From Emmonsiellopsis sp. PD_33 (taxonomy: Eukaryota > Ascomycota > Eurotiomycetes > Onygenales > Ajellomycetaceae), in assembly GCA_032988165.1 (NCBI GenBank), contig JANTQF010000290.1:1-45105 (forward strand): DNA of 45,105 nt, read 5' to 3'. Of the stretch, positions 21,389-32,700 are shown one piece after another. Below the pieces are notes generated by a model. The model saw nothing but the letters and a program-made list of their open reading frames with translations. It was not told where the DNA came from and ran no database searches. Both the position numbers and the translations under genes were made by a program. Numbering within the stretch: position 1 is the stretch's first letter; the number at the start of each line of letters is the position of its first letter.

Positions 21389-24300
21389 ATGGCATCTCTA
21401 CCTCCTCCGCCTCCTCCAGGATGGGGAGCTGCAGCTCCTCCATCCATGCCTCTCGCTCCTCCGCCCCCCGGATACCGCCCACCGGCCGATCCCATGGTTG
21501 CCAAGTTCGCGCAGAAGAAAAAGGAATGGCTGCGGACCCAACGAAATCGATTCGGGGAGAAGAGAAAGGCTGGTTTTGTGGAGAGTCAGAAAGCAGACAT
21601 GCCACCTGAACATTTGCGAAAGATTGTGAAGGATATTGGGGATGTTTCTCAGAAAAAGTTCAGTACGGACAAACGAAGCTATCTGGGCGCGCTGAAGTTC
21701 ATGCCTCATGCTGTACTGAAGCTGCTGGAGAATATGCCTATGCCTTGGGAATCAGCTCGAGAGGTCAAGGTCCTCTACCATGTGAACGGATGTCTGACAT
21801 TGGTCAACGAGACCCCACGAGTTATCGAACCAGTCTTCCATGCGCAATGGGCGACGATGTGGATGACTATGCGACGGGAGAAGAGTGATCGGAGACATTT
21901 CAAGAGAATGCGCTTCCCTCCTTTCGACGACGAAGAGCCTCCGTTATCATGGTCGGAAAATATCGAAGATGTGGAGCCTTTGGAACCCATCCAGATGGAA
22001 CTCGATGAATCCGAGGACGAGCCAGTCTACGAATGGTTCTACGACCACCGCCCCCTACTTGATACCCCACACGTGAACGGTCCGAGCTATAAGGAGTGGA
22101 ATCTGACACTTCCGCAGATGGCGACGCTATATCGTTTGAGTCGACAGCTGCTCAGCGATGTGGTCGACAAAAATTATTTCCATATGTTCGAATTAAACAG
22201 CTTCTTCACAGCAAAGGCCCTAAACGTCGCGATTCCTGGTGGGCCCCGATTCGAGCCATTGTACAAAGATGTCGACCCAAATGATGAAGACTTTGGTGAA
22301 TTCAACGCTATCGATCGCATCATTTTCAGAGCCCCCATCCGAACGGAATACCGCGTTGCGTTCCCATATCTATACAACTCTTTGCCACGAAGTGTTAAAC
22401 TGTCCTGGTACTCTCATCCCCAGATAGTTTACGTACGGACAGATGATCCAAGCCTTCCTGCCTTTTATTTCGACCCTGTCATTAATCCGATTTCCTCGCG
22501 CTCCGTTGCGCCGAAAAACATAACAGTCAGCCACGAAGATGAAATATTTGGACATGGGAATGACGAAGACGAATTTACACTTCCCGGAAATGTCGAACCC
22601 TTCATGGCCGACGAGGAGTTGTATACTAGTGAAACGGCCTCTGCTATCTCTCTTTGGTGGGCACCTTATCCATTTGATCGCCGTTCTGGAAAAATGGTTC
22701 GCGCGCAAGACGTACCCCTGGTAAAACAGTGGTATTTGGAGCACTGCCCACAGGGCCAACCTGTGAAGGTTCGGGTCTCGTATCAGAAACTTCTCAAGAC
22801 CTACGTCTTGAACGAGTTGCACAAGAAAAAGCCCAAGGCCCAAAGCAAACAGAATCTCTTGAGGACGCTGAAATCCACCAAATTCTTCCAACAAACGACT
22901 ATCGACTGGGTGGAAGCCGGACTTCAGGTCTGTAGGCAAGGTTTTAACATGCTTAATCTGTTGATCCACCGCAAAAACTTGACATACTTGCATCTCGACT
23001 ACAATTTCAACCTCAAGCCAGTAAAGACATTGACGACCAAGGAGCGAAAGAAGTCCCGTTTCGGCAATGCCTTCCACTTGATGCGAGAGATTCTCCGCCT
23101 GACGAAGCTGATTGTTGATGCTCAGGTTCAGTATCGTTTGGGAAATATCGATGCGTTCCAACTTGCTGACGGTATCCTCTATGCCTTCAACCACGTTGGC
23201 CAGTTGACTGGTATGTACAGATACAAGTACAAATTGATGCACCAGATCAGATCCTGCAAAGATTTGAAGCATCTCATCTACTATCGCTTTAACTCTGGAC
23301 CAGTCGGGAAGGGACCTGGGTGCGGTTTCTGGGCCCCCGCATGGCGAGTTTGGCTTTTCTTCTTGAGAGGAATCATTCCTCTTCTCGAGAGATGGCTTGG
23401 GAATTTGCTATCCCGCCAATTCGAAGGCCGTCATAGCAAGGGCGTTGCCAAAACCGTGACCAAACAACGTGTCGAATCGCACTTTGATCTAGAGCTTCGC
23501 GCTTCAGTCATGGCCGATCTTATGGATATGATGCCCGAAGGCATTAAACAGAATAAGGTCAACACTGTTCTGCAACATCTTTCGGAAGCCTGGAGATGCT
23601 GGAAGAGTAACATTCCATGGAAAGTTCCTGGGCTTCCAGCTCCGATCGAGAACATCATTCTAAGATACGTCAAGAGCAAGGCAGATTGGTGGATTTCAGT
23701 TGCGCATTACAATAGGGAGCGAATTCGCCGCGGAGCGACGGTGGACAAAACCGTGGCCAAGAAAAATCTTGGACGGCTCACGCGACTTTGGCTTAAGGCT
23801 GAGCAGGAGAGACAGCATAACTACCTGAAGGATGGACCATATGTCTCTTCAGAAGAAGCTGTTGCGATTTATACTACTACCGTTCACTGGCTGGAGTCTC
23901 GCAAATTTTCCCCCATTCCTTTCCCGAGCGTGTCTTACAAGCACGACACAAAGATCTTAATTTTGGCACTCGAACGTCTCCGTGAAGCTTATTCCGTCAA
24001 GGGCCGTCTGAACCAGAGCCAACGAGAGGAGCTTGCTCTTATCGAACAAGCGTATGATTCTCCGGGAACGACCCTTGCTAGAATCAAGAGATTCCTTCTC
24101 ACCCAGCGAGCGTTTAAGGAAGTGGGCATCGACATGAACGACAATTACTCGAACGTCAACCCCGTGTACGACATCGAGCCAATCGAAAAAATCACGGATG
24201 CTTACTTGGATCAATACTTATGGTACCAGGCAGACCAGCGCCACCTTTTCCCAGCCTGGATCAAGCCCTCTGATTCTGAGGTCCCACCCTTACTCACCTA

Positions 24301-27300
24301 TAAATGGGCCCAAGGCATTAACAACCTATCCAACGTTTGGGAAACAGCCGATGGAGAGTGCAATGTCATGATCGAGACGGAACTGTCCAAGGTGTACGAG
24401 AAGATCGATCTTACCCTTCTTAATCGGCTCCTGCGCCTCATCATGGACCACAATTTGGCGGATTACATTACTTCGAAAAACAACGTTCAGCTTAATTATA
24501 AGGACATGAATCATACAAACAGCTATGGTATGATTCGTGGCTTGCAGTTCTCTGGCTTTGTTTTCCAGTTCTACGGGCTTGTGATCGATCTCCTCCTCTT
24601 AGGCCTGCAGCGAGCAAGCGAAATTGCCGGACCTCCTCAGAGTCCCAACGACTTCCTCCAGTTCAGGGACCGTGCGACTGAAACTAGACACCCTATCCGC
24701 CTTTACACTAGGTATATCGACAAGATTTGGGTGTTTTTAAGATTTTCCGCCGACGAATCGCGAGATCTCATCCAAAGATTTTTGACTGAGCAGCCCGATC
24801 CAAATTTCGAAAATGTGATCGGATATAAGAATAAAAAGTGCTGGCCTCGGGATTCAAGAATGCGGTTGATGAGACATGATGTTAACTTGGGCCGCGCTGT
24901 CTTCTGGGACCTCAAGAATCGACTTCCAAGGTCCATCACCACTATCGAGTGGGATGATACCTTTGCCAGCGTGTACAGCCGCGACAATCCAAACCTGTTG
25001 TTCTCCATGTGCGGATTTGAAGTTCGTATTCTACCAAAAATACGTAACCAGAACGAAGAGTTCCCCGTCAAGGATAGCGTTTGGTCGTTGACCGATAACA
25101 CGACGAAAGAACGAACGGCCCATGCATTCTTGCAAGTCACCGAAGAGGACATCCAGAAATTCAATAATCGGATTAGACAAATTTTGATGTCTTCTGGATC
25201 CACTACTTTCACCAAGATCGCGAATAAGTGGAATACAAGCCTGATCGCTCTGTTCACCTACTATCGTGAAGCCGCGGTATCGACTGTTAACCTCTTAGAC
25301 ACTATTGTCAAATGCGAAACCAAAATCCAAACCAGAGTCAAGATTGGATTGAATTCCAAAATGCCGTCCCGTTTCCCTCCCGCGGTATTCTACACCCCCA
25401 AGGAACTGGGTGGTTTGGGAATGATTTCTGGTTCTCACATTCTCATCCCTACCAGCGACAAGCGGTGGTCGAAGCAAACAGACACCGGGATTACTCATTA
25501 CCGAGCCGGCATGTCACACGACGAGGAAACCCTAATCCCGAACATCTTCCGATACATCATATCTTGGGAAGCAGAGTTTACTGATTCCCAGCGCGTATGG
25601 ATGGAATATTCTCAAAAACGCCAGGAAGCAAATCAGCAGAACCGGAGGTTGACTCTTGAAGATCTGGAGGACAGCTGGGATCGTGGTCTTCCACGTATCA
25701 ATACACTCTTCCAAAAGGACCGTAGTACTCTCAGTTTTGACAAAGGATTCCGTACCCGGACTGAATTTAAGACCTATCAAATGATGAAAAGCAACCCCTT
25801 CTGGTGGACGAGCCAAAGACATGACGGGAAACTATGGAACCTCAACGCTTATCGGACAGATGTCATTCAGGCCTTAGGTGGCGTTGAGGTTTTGCTCGCT
25901 CACACTGTTCGTTTTCTGTTCCCAATTGTCCTATTTTTCGAATCTGCTAACTGACAATATCTTAGCTTTTCCAAGCGACCGGATTCCCGTCGTGGGAGGG
26001 TCTATTTTGGGAGAGGGCGTGCCTCCGTAAAAACACAGGCGAGTACTGACTCATTGTCTATTCAACTCCAGAACTTAAAACTGACGAAAAAAATGGTGCA
26101 GAACTCCTCCGATACGATCATACGAAGGTTAAAGTCGAAGATGTACGGGAGGGCGACCTCCTCCTAGGTCCCGACGGTGGGCCTCGTCGAGCCTTCAACA
26201 TTGTCAGCGGCAAAGATCGTCTATATCGGATCAAAATTGGTGCAGGCAAAGAAGATCTAGTTGTGACGCCAAACCATATCCTAGTGCTTCACCGAGAAAA
26301 ATACGGACGCGCGGATGCCTTCAAATCGTTGCCAGGTGCCGCGGGGGAAGGAGCTAATGACGATAAAGGAGATTTGCCTGAAGTTTCCGCAGATCGCTAT
26401 GATACTGTCGAAATGACCGCCGCTGAATTCGCCGCCCTTGATACCAAGGAAAAGAGGCTGTATCAAGCCTTCAGGTGTCCTGGCTTCGAATCAGACGAGG
26501 AGACAGTTCCCCAGTCCCATGATTTCCCTATCGAGGATATCCGGCTTGAGTCTGAGGAGACCGAATGGGCCGGCTTCCGAGTCGATAAAGACCAACTCTA
26601 CCTACGACACGATTTTATGGTCCTACACAACAGCGGTTTCGAAGGTACGTGCACCCTTCTCTGATTTCATGTTCCCTCATCATCCAAAGATCCAAGCCCA
26701 TGCTAACTCGTGTCTAGAATCGATGAAATTTAAGAAACTCACAAACGCCCAAAGATCCGGCTTGAACCAAATTCCGAACCGTCGGTTCACTCTGTGGTGG
26801 TCTCCAACTATAAATCGTGCAAACGTCTATGTGGGTTTCCAGGTACAACTTGACCTGACAGGCATATTCTTGCACGGTAAAATTCCCACGTTGAAGATTT
26901 CGTTGATTCAAATCTTCCGCGCCCATTTGTGGCAAAAAATACACGAGTCCGTGGTGATGGATCTTTGCCAAGTTTTCGACCAAGAATTGGAACAGCTAGG
27001 CATCGAGACCGTGCAGAAGGAAACAATTCATCCTCGAAAGTCCTACAAGATGAATAGTTCATGTGCCGATATCCTTCTGTTTGCTACCCATAAGTGGAAC
27101 GTCACTAGACCCTCACTTCTCTACGACACCAAGGATGTCATAGAACCCACAACGACGAACAAGTTCTGGTTGGATGTCCAGTTGCGGTATGGCGACTACG
27201 ATTCGCATGACATTGAAAGATACGTTCGTGCCAAATATCTCGACTATACTACGGATAGCATGAGTATATACCCATCTGCAACCGGCCTTATGATCGGTAT

Positions 27301-29274
27301 CGATTTGGCTTACAACCTGTACTCCGCCTACGGCCAATATTTCCCTGGTTTGAAGGCACTGGTCCAGCAGGCAATGGCAAAGATCATGAAAGCAAATCCT
27401 GCCTTGTACGTCTTGAGAGAACGTATTCGAAAGGGTCTCCAGCTCTATGCATCGGAAAGCAACCAGGAATTCCTCAACTCCCAAAACTACTCCGAATTGT
27501 TTAGCAACCAGATCCAGCTATTCATTGACGATACCAATGTCTACCGTGTCACAATTCACAAGACTTTTGAAGGGAATTTGACGACTAAACCCATCAACGG
27601 AGCAATCTTCATCTTCAATCCGCGCACGGGTCAGCTGTTCCTGAAGATTATCCACACCAGTGTTTGGGCAGGGCAGAAGCGTCTAGGTCAATTGGCTAAA
27701 TGGAAGACTGCTGAAGAAGTTGCGGCGCTTATCAGATCATTGCCAGTTGAAGAACAACCAAAGCAACTGATTGTTACTAGGAAGGGTCTTCTCGATCCGC
27801 TTGAGGTGCATCTCCTTGATTTCCCCAATATTTCTATTCGCGCGTCCGAGCTCCAGCTCCCGTTCCAGGCAGCAATGAAGGTTGAGAAGCTCGCGGATAT
27901 GATCCTGAGGGCAACAGAGCCGCAGATGGTCCTTTTTAACCTTTACGATGAATGGTTGAAGACGATCTCGTCGTACACTGCATTCTCCCGCTTGGTTCTT
28001 ATTCTTCGAGCCCTCCATGTCAACGCAGATAAGACTAAAATCCTCCTTCGTCCAGATAAGACAGTCATTACCCAAGAGCACCATATTTGGCCGACACTAT
28101 CAGACGAAGACTGGATCAAGGTCGAAGTGCAGCTCCGTGATTTAATCCTGAACGACTATGGCAAGAAGAACAACGTCAACACTCAGTCTCTAACAAGCAG
28201 TGAAGTTCGGGATATCATTCTTGGTATGGAAATCAGCGCACCGTCTATGCAGCGTCAACAGGCCGCCGAAATTGAAAAGCAACAGGAGGAGCAAAAGCAA
28301 CTCACGGCGGTCACTACCAAAACTCAGAACGTCCGAGGAGAAGAAATTATCGTTACGACAACATCCCAGTACGAGCAGCAATCGTTTGCATCAAAGACCG
28401 AGTGGCGTACTCGGGCTATTGCGACATCTAATCTTCGAACTCGAGCCAACAACATTTATATTTCCTCTGACGATATCCAGGAAGATGGTCACTATACTTA
28501 TATTATGCCGAAAAATATCCTGAAGAGATTCATTACGATTGCGGATCTCAGAGTGCAAGTGGCCGGATATTTGTACGGTAGCTCGCCACCGGACAACGAC
28601 CAAGTCAAAGAAATCCGAACGATTGTGATGATTCCACAAGTTGGAAATACTCGAGACATTCAACTGCCGCATCATCTCCCGCAACACGAGTATCTTAATT
28701 CACTGGAGCCCCTTGGTATAATCCATACAGTCTCCGGAAATGAACCCTCGTACATGACCGCAATGGATGTTACGCAACATGCACGATTGATGAACGCGCA
28801 TTCATCCTGGGACAAGAAGACAGTGACGATGACTGTATCGTTCACACCTGGTTCCGTCTCCCTGAGTGCGTGGGCTCTGACACCCCAGGGCTACAAATGG
28901 GGGGCTGAAAACAAGGACTTGTCCTCCGACCAACCGCAAGGCTTTTCAACTAGCATGGGAGAGAAATGTCAACTTCTACTCAGCGACAAGATTCGAGGCT
29001 ACTTCTTGGTTCCTGAAAGCAACGTGTGGAACTATAGCTTCATGGGTAGCTCTTTCGGTAGCGTGGAAAAGAGGCCTGTGTATGTGAAGATTGATACTCC
29101 ATTGGTAAGTTTATCATTCTTAATTATAAATACCTTCAATAACTACAGCGACGTGATTGCTAACGTGTCCTTCTCTTATAGCGATTCTACGATGACCAAC
29201 ATCGTCCATTGCATTTCCAGAACTTTGCTGAGTTGGAGGATATCTGGGTCGACCGGACTGATAACTTTGAATGA
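21389..29274 (+). CDS. PRP8: Pre-mRNA-splicing factor Prp8 with mini-intein
   Basis: Five exons: 21389-25906, 25966-26038, 26102-26644, 26718-29104 and 29182-29274. They give a 2537-residue precursor, or 2354 residues after removal of the 183-residue intein, the normal Prp8 size. Introns are 59, 63, 73 and 77 nt. Prp8 is the central U5 snRNP scaffold that cradles the spliceosome's catalytic RNA core. In order: Pro-rich N-terminus (MASLPPPPPPGWG), the Prp8 N-terminal and central (PROCN) domains, the reverse-transcriptase-like region, U5/U6 snRNA-binding regions, then after the intein the NRRFTLWWSPTINRANVYVGF block and RNase H-like domain, and the MPN/Jab1 domain ending in FYDDQHRPLHFQNFAEL. 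The intein lies after residue 1524. The frame extends upstream of 21389 without an earlier ATG, so 21389 is chosen. The last exon encodes 30 residues, and its sequence supports the TTATAG acceptor at 29181. Confidence 0.97.
26020..26631 (+). other. PRP8 mini-intein, 183 residues
   Basis: The conserved extein run GLFWERA stops at 26019 and resumes with SGFEESMKFKKL at 26632, interrupted by a self-splicing domain. The first residue is Cys1 (26020-26022). Block B has T62-P-N-H65 (26266-26277). The end is block F/G: LYLRHDFMVLHN with penultimate His182 and terminal Asn183, and Ser (AGC 26632-26634) as the first C-extein residue. All residues needed for protein splicing are therefore visible. At 183 residues, with an acidic 40-50 residue linker and no LAGLIDADG motifs, it is a mini-intein that lacks a homing endonuclease and so should be immobile. 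The sequence is in frame only if the internal intron 26039-26101 is removed. Fungal PRP8 inteins are known at this site, for example in Histoplasma, Aspergillus and Cryptococcus. Confidence 0.93.
26039..26101 (+). other. GC-AG spliceosomal intron inside the intein
   Basis: Direct translation from intein Cys1 reads CLRKNTGEY and then TGA (26047-26049), so an intron is required. The best model is a 63-nt intron with donor ACAG|GCGAGT, branch site CTGAC at 26081-26085 and acceptor GTGCAG. It gives CLRKNTELLRYD, in register with the CLxxGTxLL block A of fungal PRP8 inteins. A canonical GT alternative (26027-26101, donor GTAAAA) also keeps the frame but yields CLQLLRYD, four residues shorter within block A. 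Both lengths are multiples of three. Confidence 0.72.
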
Positions 29275-29787
29275 TGACAACATAGGCTTTTATTTAAGCG
29301 ATTATGGAATGAGGAAAGGCGTTTTAATTTTGTTTCTGGGGTTGTTGATACATCTTAATGATTTTTCCTGTGTATTTCTTCGTCATTATTTTGCGTTACA
29401 CATTCATGTTTTTGTTTTGTTGTTGTACTTTATCTCTGGGTGTATGCATGTACAAGTAACTCAAAATGTAGCGTTGAAGCATCAGTTATCAAGAATGCTA
29501 ATACCATTGTCGTTGAATCGCCATAAGCTTTCAGAGGCAGATTTTTGCCACTCTAGTCCCCTGAGATGATACAAAAGGCGCATGAAATTAGACAAATGTG
29601 TATGGGTTCAAGCAAGGCACAGCTCTACTGGAATAAATAACAGACTTAGAGGAGACGGTTATCCCAGGCGGCTATTTGTCTGGTCTGTGCAAGGATCCCT
29701 CGGCTCTCCAGCGTCCTTCCCTTTTCGGCCTGGCACCATTCATCCATCCTCCAACCTCCAACATCCAACTCTTCTCAAACCACCACA
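29275..29787. other. Intergenic between PRP8 and the phosphotransferase gene
   Basis: T-rich DNA to about 29420 fits the PRP8 3' UTR. The rest should hold the promoter and leader of the downstream gene, with a CT/CA-rich stretch (29735-29787) just before its ATG. No other gene is seen. Confidence 0.6.
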
Positions 29788-31261
29788 ATGTCCTTCAATT
29801 TTGACGCCTACTTCGCCAGCACGATCCATCCGAGACCTGGTCAATCCAGGCTCTTACTGGCGGCATTGTGAACTTTACTGTTCGGGCAGTTAGATCCGAT
29901 CCCCCGGCGACGTCGCCTCGCGACGCGGGCCCTGCACCGCGTGGTGGCCCGGGAAGGTTTTCTGAGCATGAGAGTTTGGTACTGAAATATGCGCCTCCAT
30001 ATGTTGCCCTAGTTGGAGAACAGGCTCCATTTGATCGTGTCAGGCAGGTGTGTACCCTTTTGTGATTCGTTGTGGTTGTGTGGCTCTCATCTTTGTTGGA
30101 GTCGATGGATAGGCCTTGCAGCTATTGATATGACGATATTCTTGTTGTCCTACTGTCCGTTGACAGAATTAACGTGCAAAATAGCAAGTAGAAGCCAACG
30201 CCCTTGAGCTTTTCTCTCCGAGAGGACCCTTAGCTCTTCTTCCATCCAGGTCTTCTGTTCTGGTGCCTCGTCTTGTTCACCACGATCACGCATCCCATGT
30301 CCTTTGCATCGAAGATTTAAGGAAATTACCTCCCCTTTCGGAGTACCTATCCCCGTCCTCTGCCGCAGAATTCTGGAAGACTCTATCAAACGAAACACTA
30401 TGGCACTCGATTGGCCAAAGGCTCGGTCACTTCTTCGCGGATCTACATTCAAAGTCAACATTAGAAGCAATTATGACATCTGCTGGTTCGCAAGATCTGC
30501 CAAACTTTCGGAATCCCAGTAAGGCGGATATGGTCCGGGATGCAGCGGTATCGACTATGAGAAAGTACTTAGCAAAACATGGCATCCGCGACTTTGTCAA
30601 TCTGTCACAAATCGTGGAAGAAGATTACGAACGCGGTATCTCTGACGAGGAGCGCTGTTTTATAGTTGGTGACCTATGGCCAGGAGGGATCTTAGTTGGA
30701 GATCTAGAGGCCTCCACATCAGTACCTAAATTGGGCGTCATCGACTGGGAATTTTCTGGCCCTGGCCGCGGCATTAATGGCGACATCTCCCAGTTATCTT
30801 CACATCTTCATCTCTACCTCCTTGCATCAGAGCTTCAACAGCCAGGTAACCCTGTCCTCAGTGCAACGCAGACCTTGATTGAAAGTATTAGTGCTTCGTA
30901 TTATGCACACAGCATGGCGGATAGTGGCAGCCCATGGACTCAGATATCCCCAGACTCATCCGATCCGCCCCTTCCAACGTCTCCTGTCGCGCGTATATTC
31001 AGATCTGCTATAATCCTTCATGGACGTGAGATCATCAATAATGCAATAGAAAATGACTGGAGCGGCTTTTGCTGTGACCCTACAAGCGAGCAGGAAAGGG
31101 ACACACTAGTTCAGTCCATGGTCGAAACTGGAGTACAGTGTCTGCGCTTAGCAGGAAGAGACGCGGCGGATTTTGTCAGGGATGATAACTGGAGACGCCT
31201 TCTGTCGAGCAAAGAGGCAAGAATTATGGTCGGATTATTCTTAGGAAGAAACCGATTATGA
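29788..31261 (+). CDS. APH-like phosphotransferase, apparent frame break near the 5' end
   Basis: The main part is exon 30185-31261 (359 codons with stop), preceded by exon 29788-30047. The 137-nt intron has donor GTGTGT, TTAAC branch and acceptor AATAG. The fold is recognised as aminoglycoside-phosphotransferase/choline-kinase-like from LTGGIVNFTVRA (glycine-rich N-lobe), VLKYAPPYV (Lys strand), GDLWPGGILV (catalytic loop) and LGVIDWEFSGPG (metal-binding Asp). The usual catalytic loop is HGDxxxxNxL; here the Asp is kept but His is Val and Asn is Gly, so catalysis is uncertain. The ATG at 29788 (context CACAATGTCC) reads into a stop at 29869-29871, while the conserved glycine-rich segment is in another frame. 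This means either a single-base frameshift near 29840-29855 or a short 50-nt intron (29840-29889) that would delete that segment. Substrate is unknown. Confidence 0.65.
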
Positions 31262-32700
31262 TCTCAGTGTCAAGCCTCTCCCGAGAATACTACACCAGCT
31301 CATCAGTCTGGATACCCCTTTTTCGAATCTCTTTCTTAGGACCAACAGCTCAGTTATCATGGATTGAACCCTACACGCATCCATCATATTTCTGGTGGAT
31401 TATTTATCCGGCTCTGAGGATTAATCGACTGGGGCTATCTATGAACCGATTAGGGCAACATAGCACCGGGATATAGATATACGACGCAGGGCGCTATGTC
31501 AGGCCCCTATCCCCTTCCCCGCATTCTCGTCCAAACCATAACAACTCGCCCGGCTTCCTAGGGAGAATGTTAATGCGGTCTGGAACCAGGAATGGGGAAA
31601 AACCCCGTTTATAAATACACACATGCAGCTGGCCGATATATTTTTATTGAGTTGCAGGCATTATTGTCACACTGTCCTTTGCTTGGCACATGGGGGGCAG
31701 ATACCCTTTCATGTGCAATAAACCATACGGCTCTCCGCTCAGGAGCTTGAAATAGGGATGTACCTAGTTACGAAGCGTGGAGTAGAATTCCCTAGGCCCT
31801 CCATGAGGCCGGCCAGTCAGTGCATGATGATTCCTTGAGGCAAGGGGAGGAAGGAAATCCGTCCGAAGGGTACATCGACCTTCCTACCTTGGTAGCGAGT
31901 ACCGAACTGATACTATCGTGCCGGTTTTTATTTTATTTCAGAGGAAGCCTGGTCAATGATAGGCTTAGAATGCCATTAACCCTTGACGATAAGACCCGGG
32001 GAAACAAGAGGGGTAGTTGGGCGGAATATGTAATTATTTTGCGAGGGAAGGTCATATATAGTTAGACTGGATTGGTGTGTGCATTTATATTGAGCAAGGA
32101 AAATTATGCATATATTAAATCCGGAGATCTCAAGGAAAACATCGTTGATCTCGTCAAAATCTCCTTTCCTTTGACTGATGGTTATATATATATTTTTTTA
32201 TTTTATTTTTAATTTCTTCCTAGGCGTGGCGTCATTCCACCCTTCCCAACCCTGTAAATATCCTGAAACGTTTCAGCCTTTTTAAGCCCCCCCCCCCAAC
32301 CCGGCCCTAGAACCTTCAATAATCCCACCTCCATATTCATCTGGGCTCTCCCATTTTCTCACAAGGCCCATCTAGGGCGTTCTGGGCACATCACATCACA
32401 TCAATCCTAGCCCAACAGCGGACCATGTGTTGACTAAATGTGATGGCAGATACATATATATTGAGATCTCATAATAGAGGGGTCTGGCGGGGTTATGGGT
32501 GTATGCATGCAGTTGCCAGCTAGCTGCGTGGGCAGCAGATGCCATTGATCACATGTTTTCTTGTTTCATGGGGGTTTCGAGCGAGATTATGTTGGCCAAC
32601 TCCTGGGAACTTCACAATCACTCCGCGGATGAGATATTGTTTGAGAGCTTGGGCATCTAGTTGTGGGTAATTAGAGAGAGGACTAAGATCTGAACAGCAC
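31262..32700. other. Intergenic between two convergent kinase-like genes
   Basis: About 1.4 kb of 3' flanking DNA with no supported gene. It has AT-rich stretches (for example 32180-32215), a run of eleven C at 32287-32297 and short TATA runs. No terminal repeats or RNA genes were recognised. Confidence 0.6.
32287..32297 (+). repeat. C11 homopolymer
   Basis: Eleven consecutive C within intergenic DNA. Homopolymers of this length are prone to sequencing and replication slippage. Confidence 0.7.

Noticed and set aside
26027..26101. Canonical GT-AG intron (donor GTAAAA) inside the intein instead of the GC-AG intron
   Set aside because: It keeps the frame, but the product CLQLLRYD lacks four residues of block A, whereas the GC-AG model gives CLRKNTELLRYD in register with the family. 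It is kept as an alternative to test, not as the main call.
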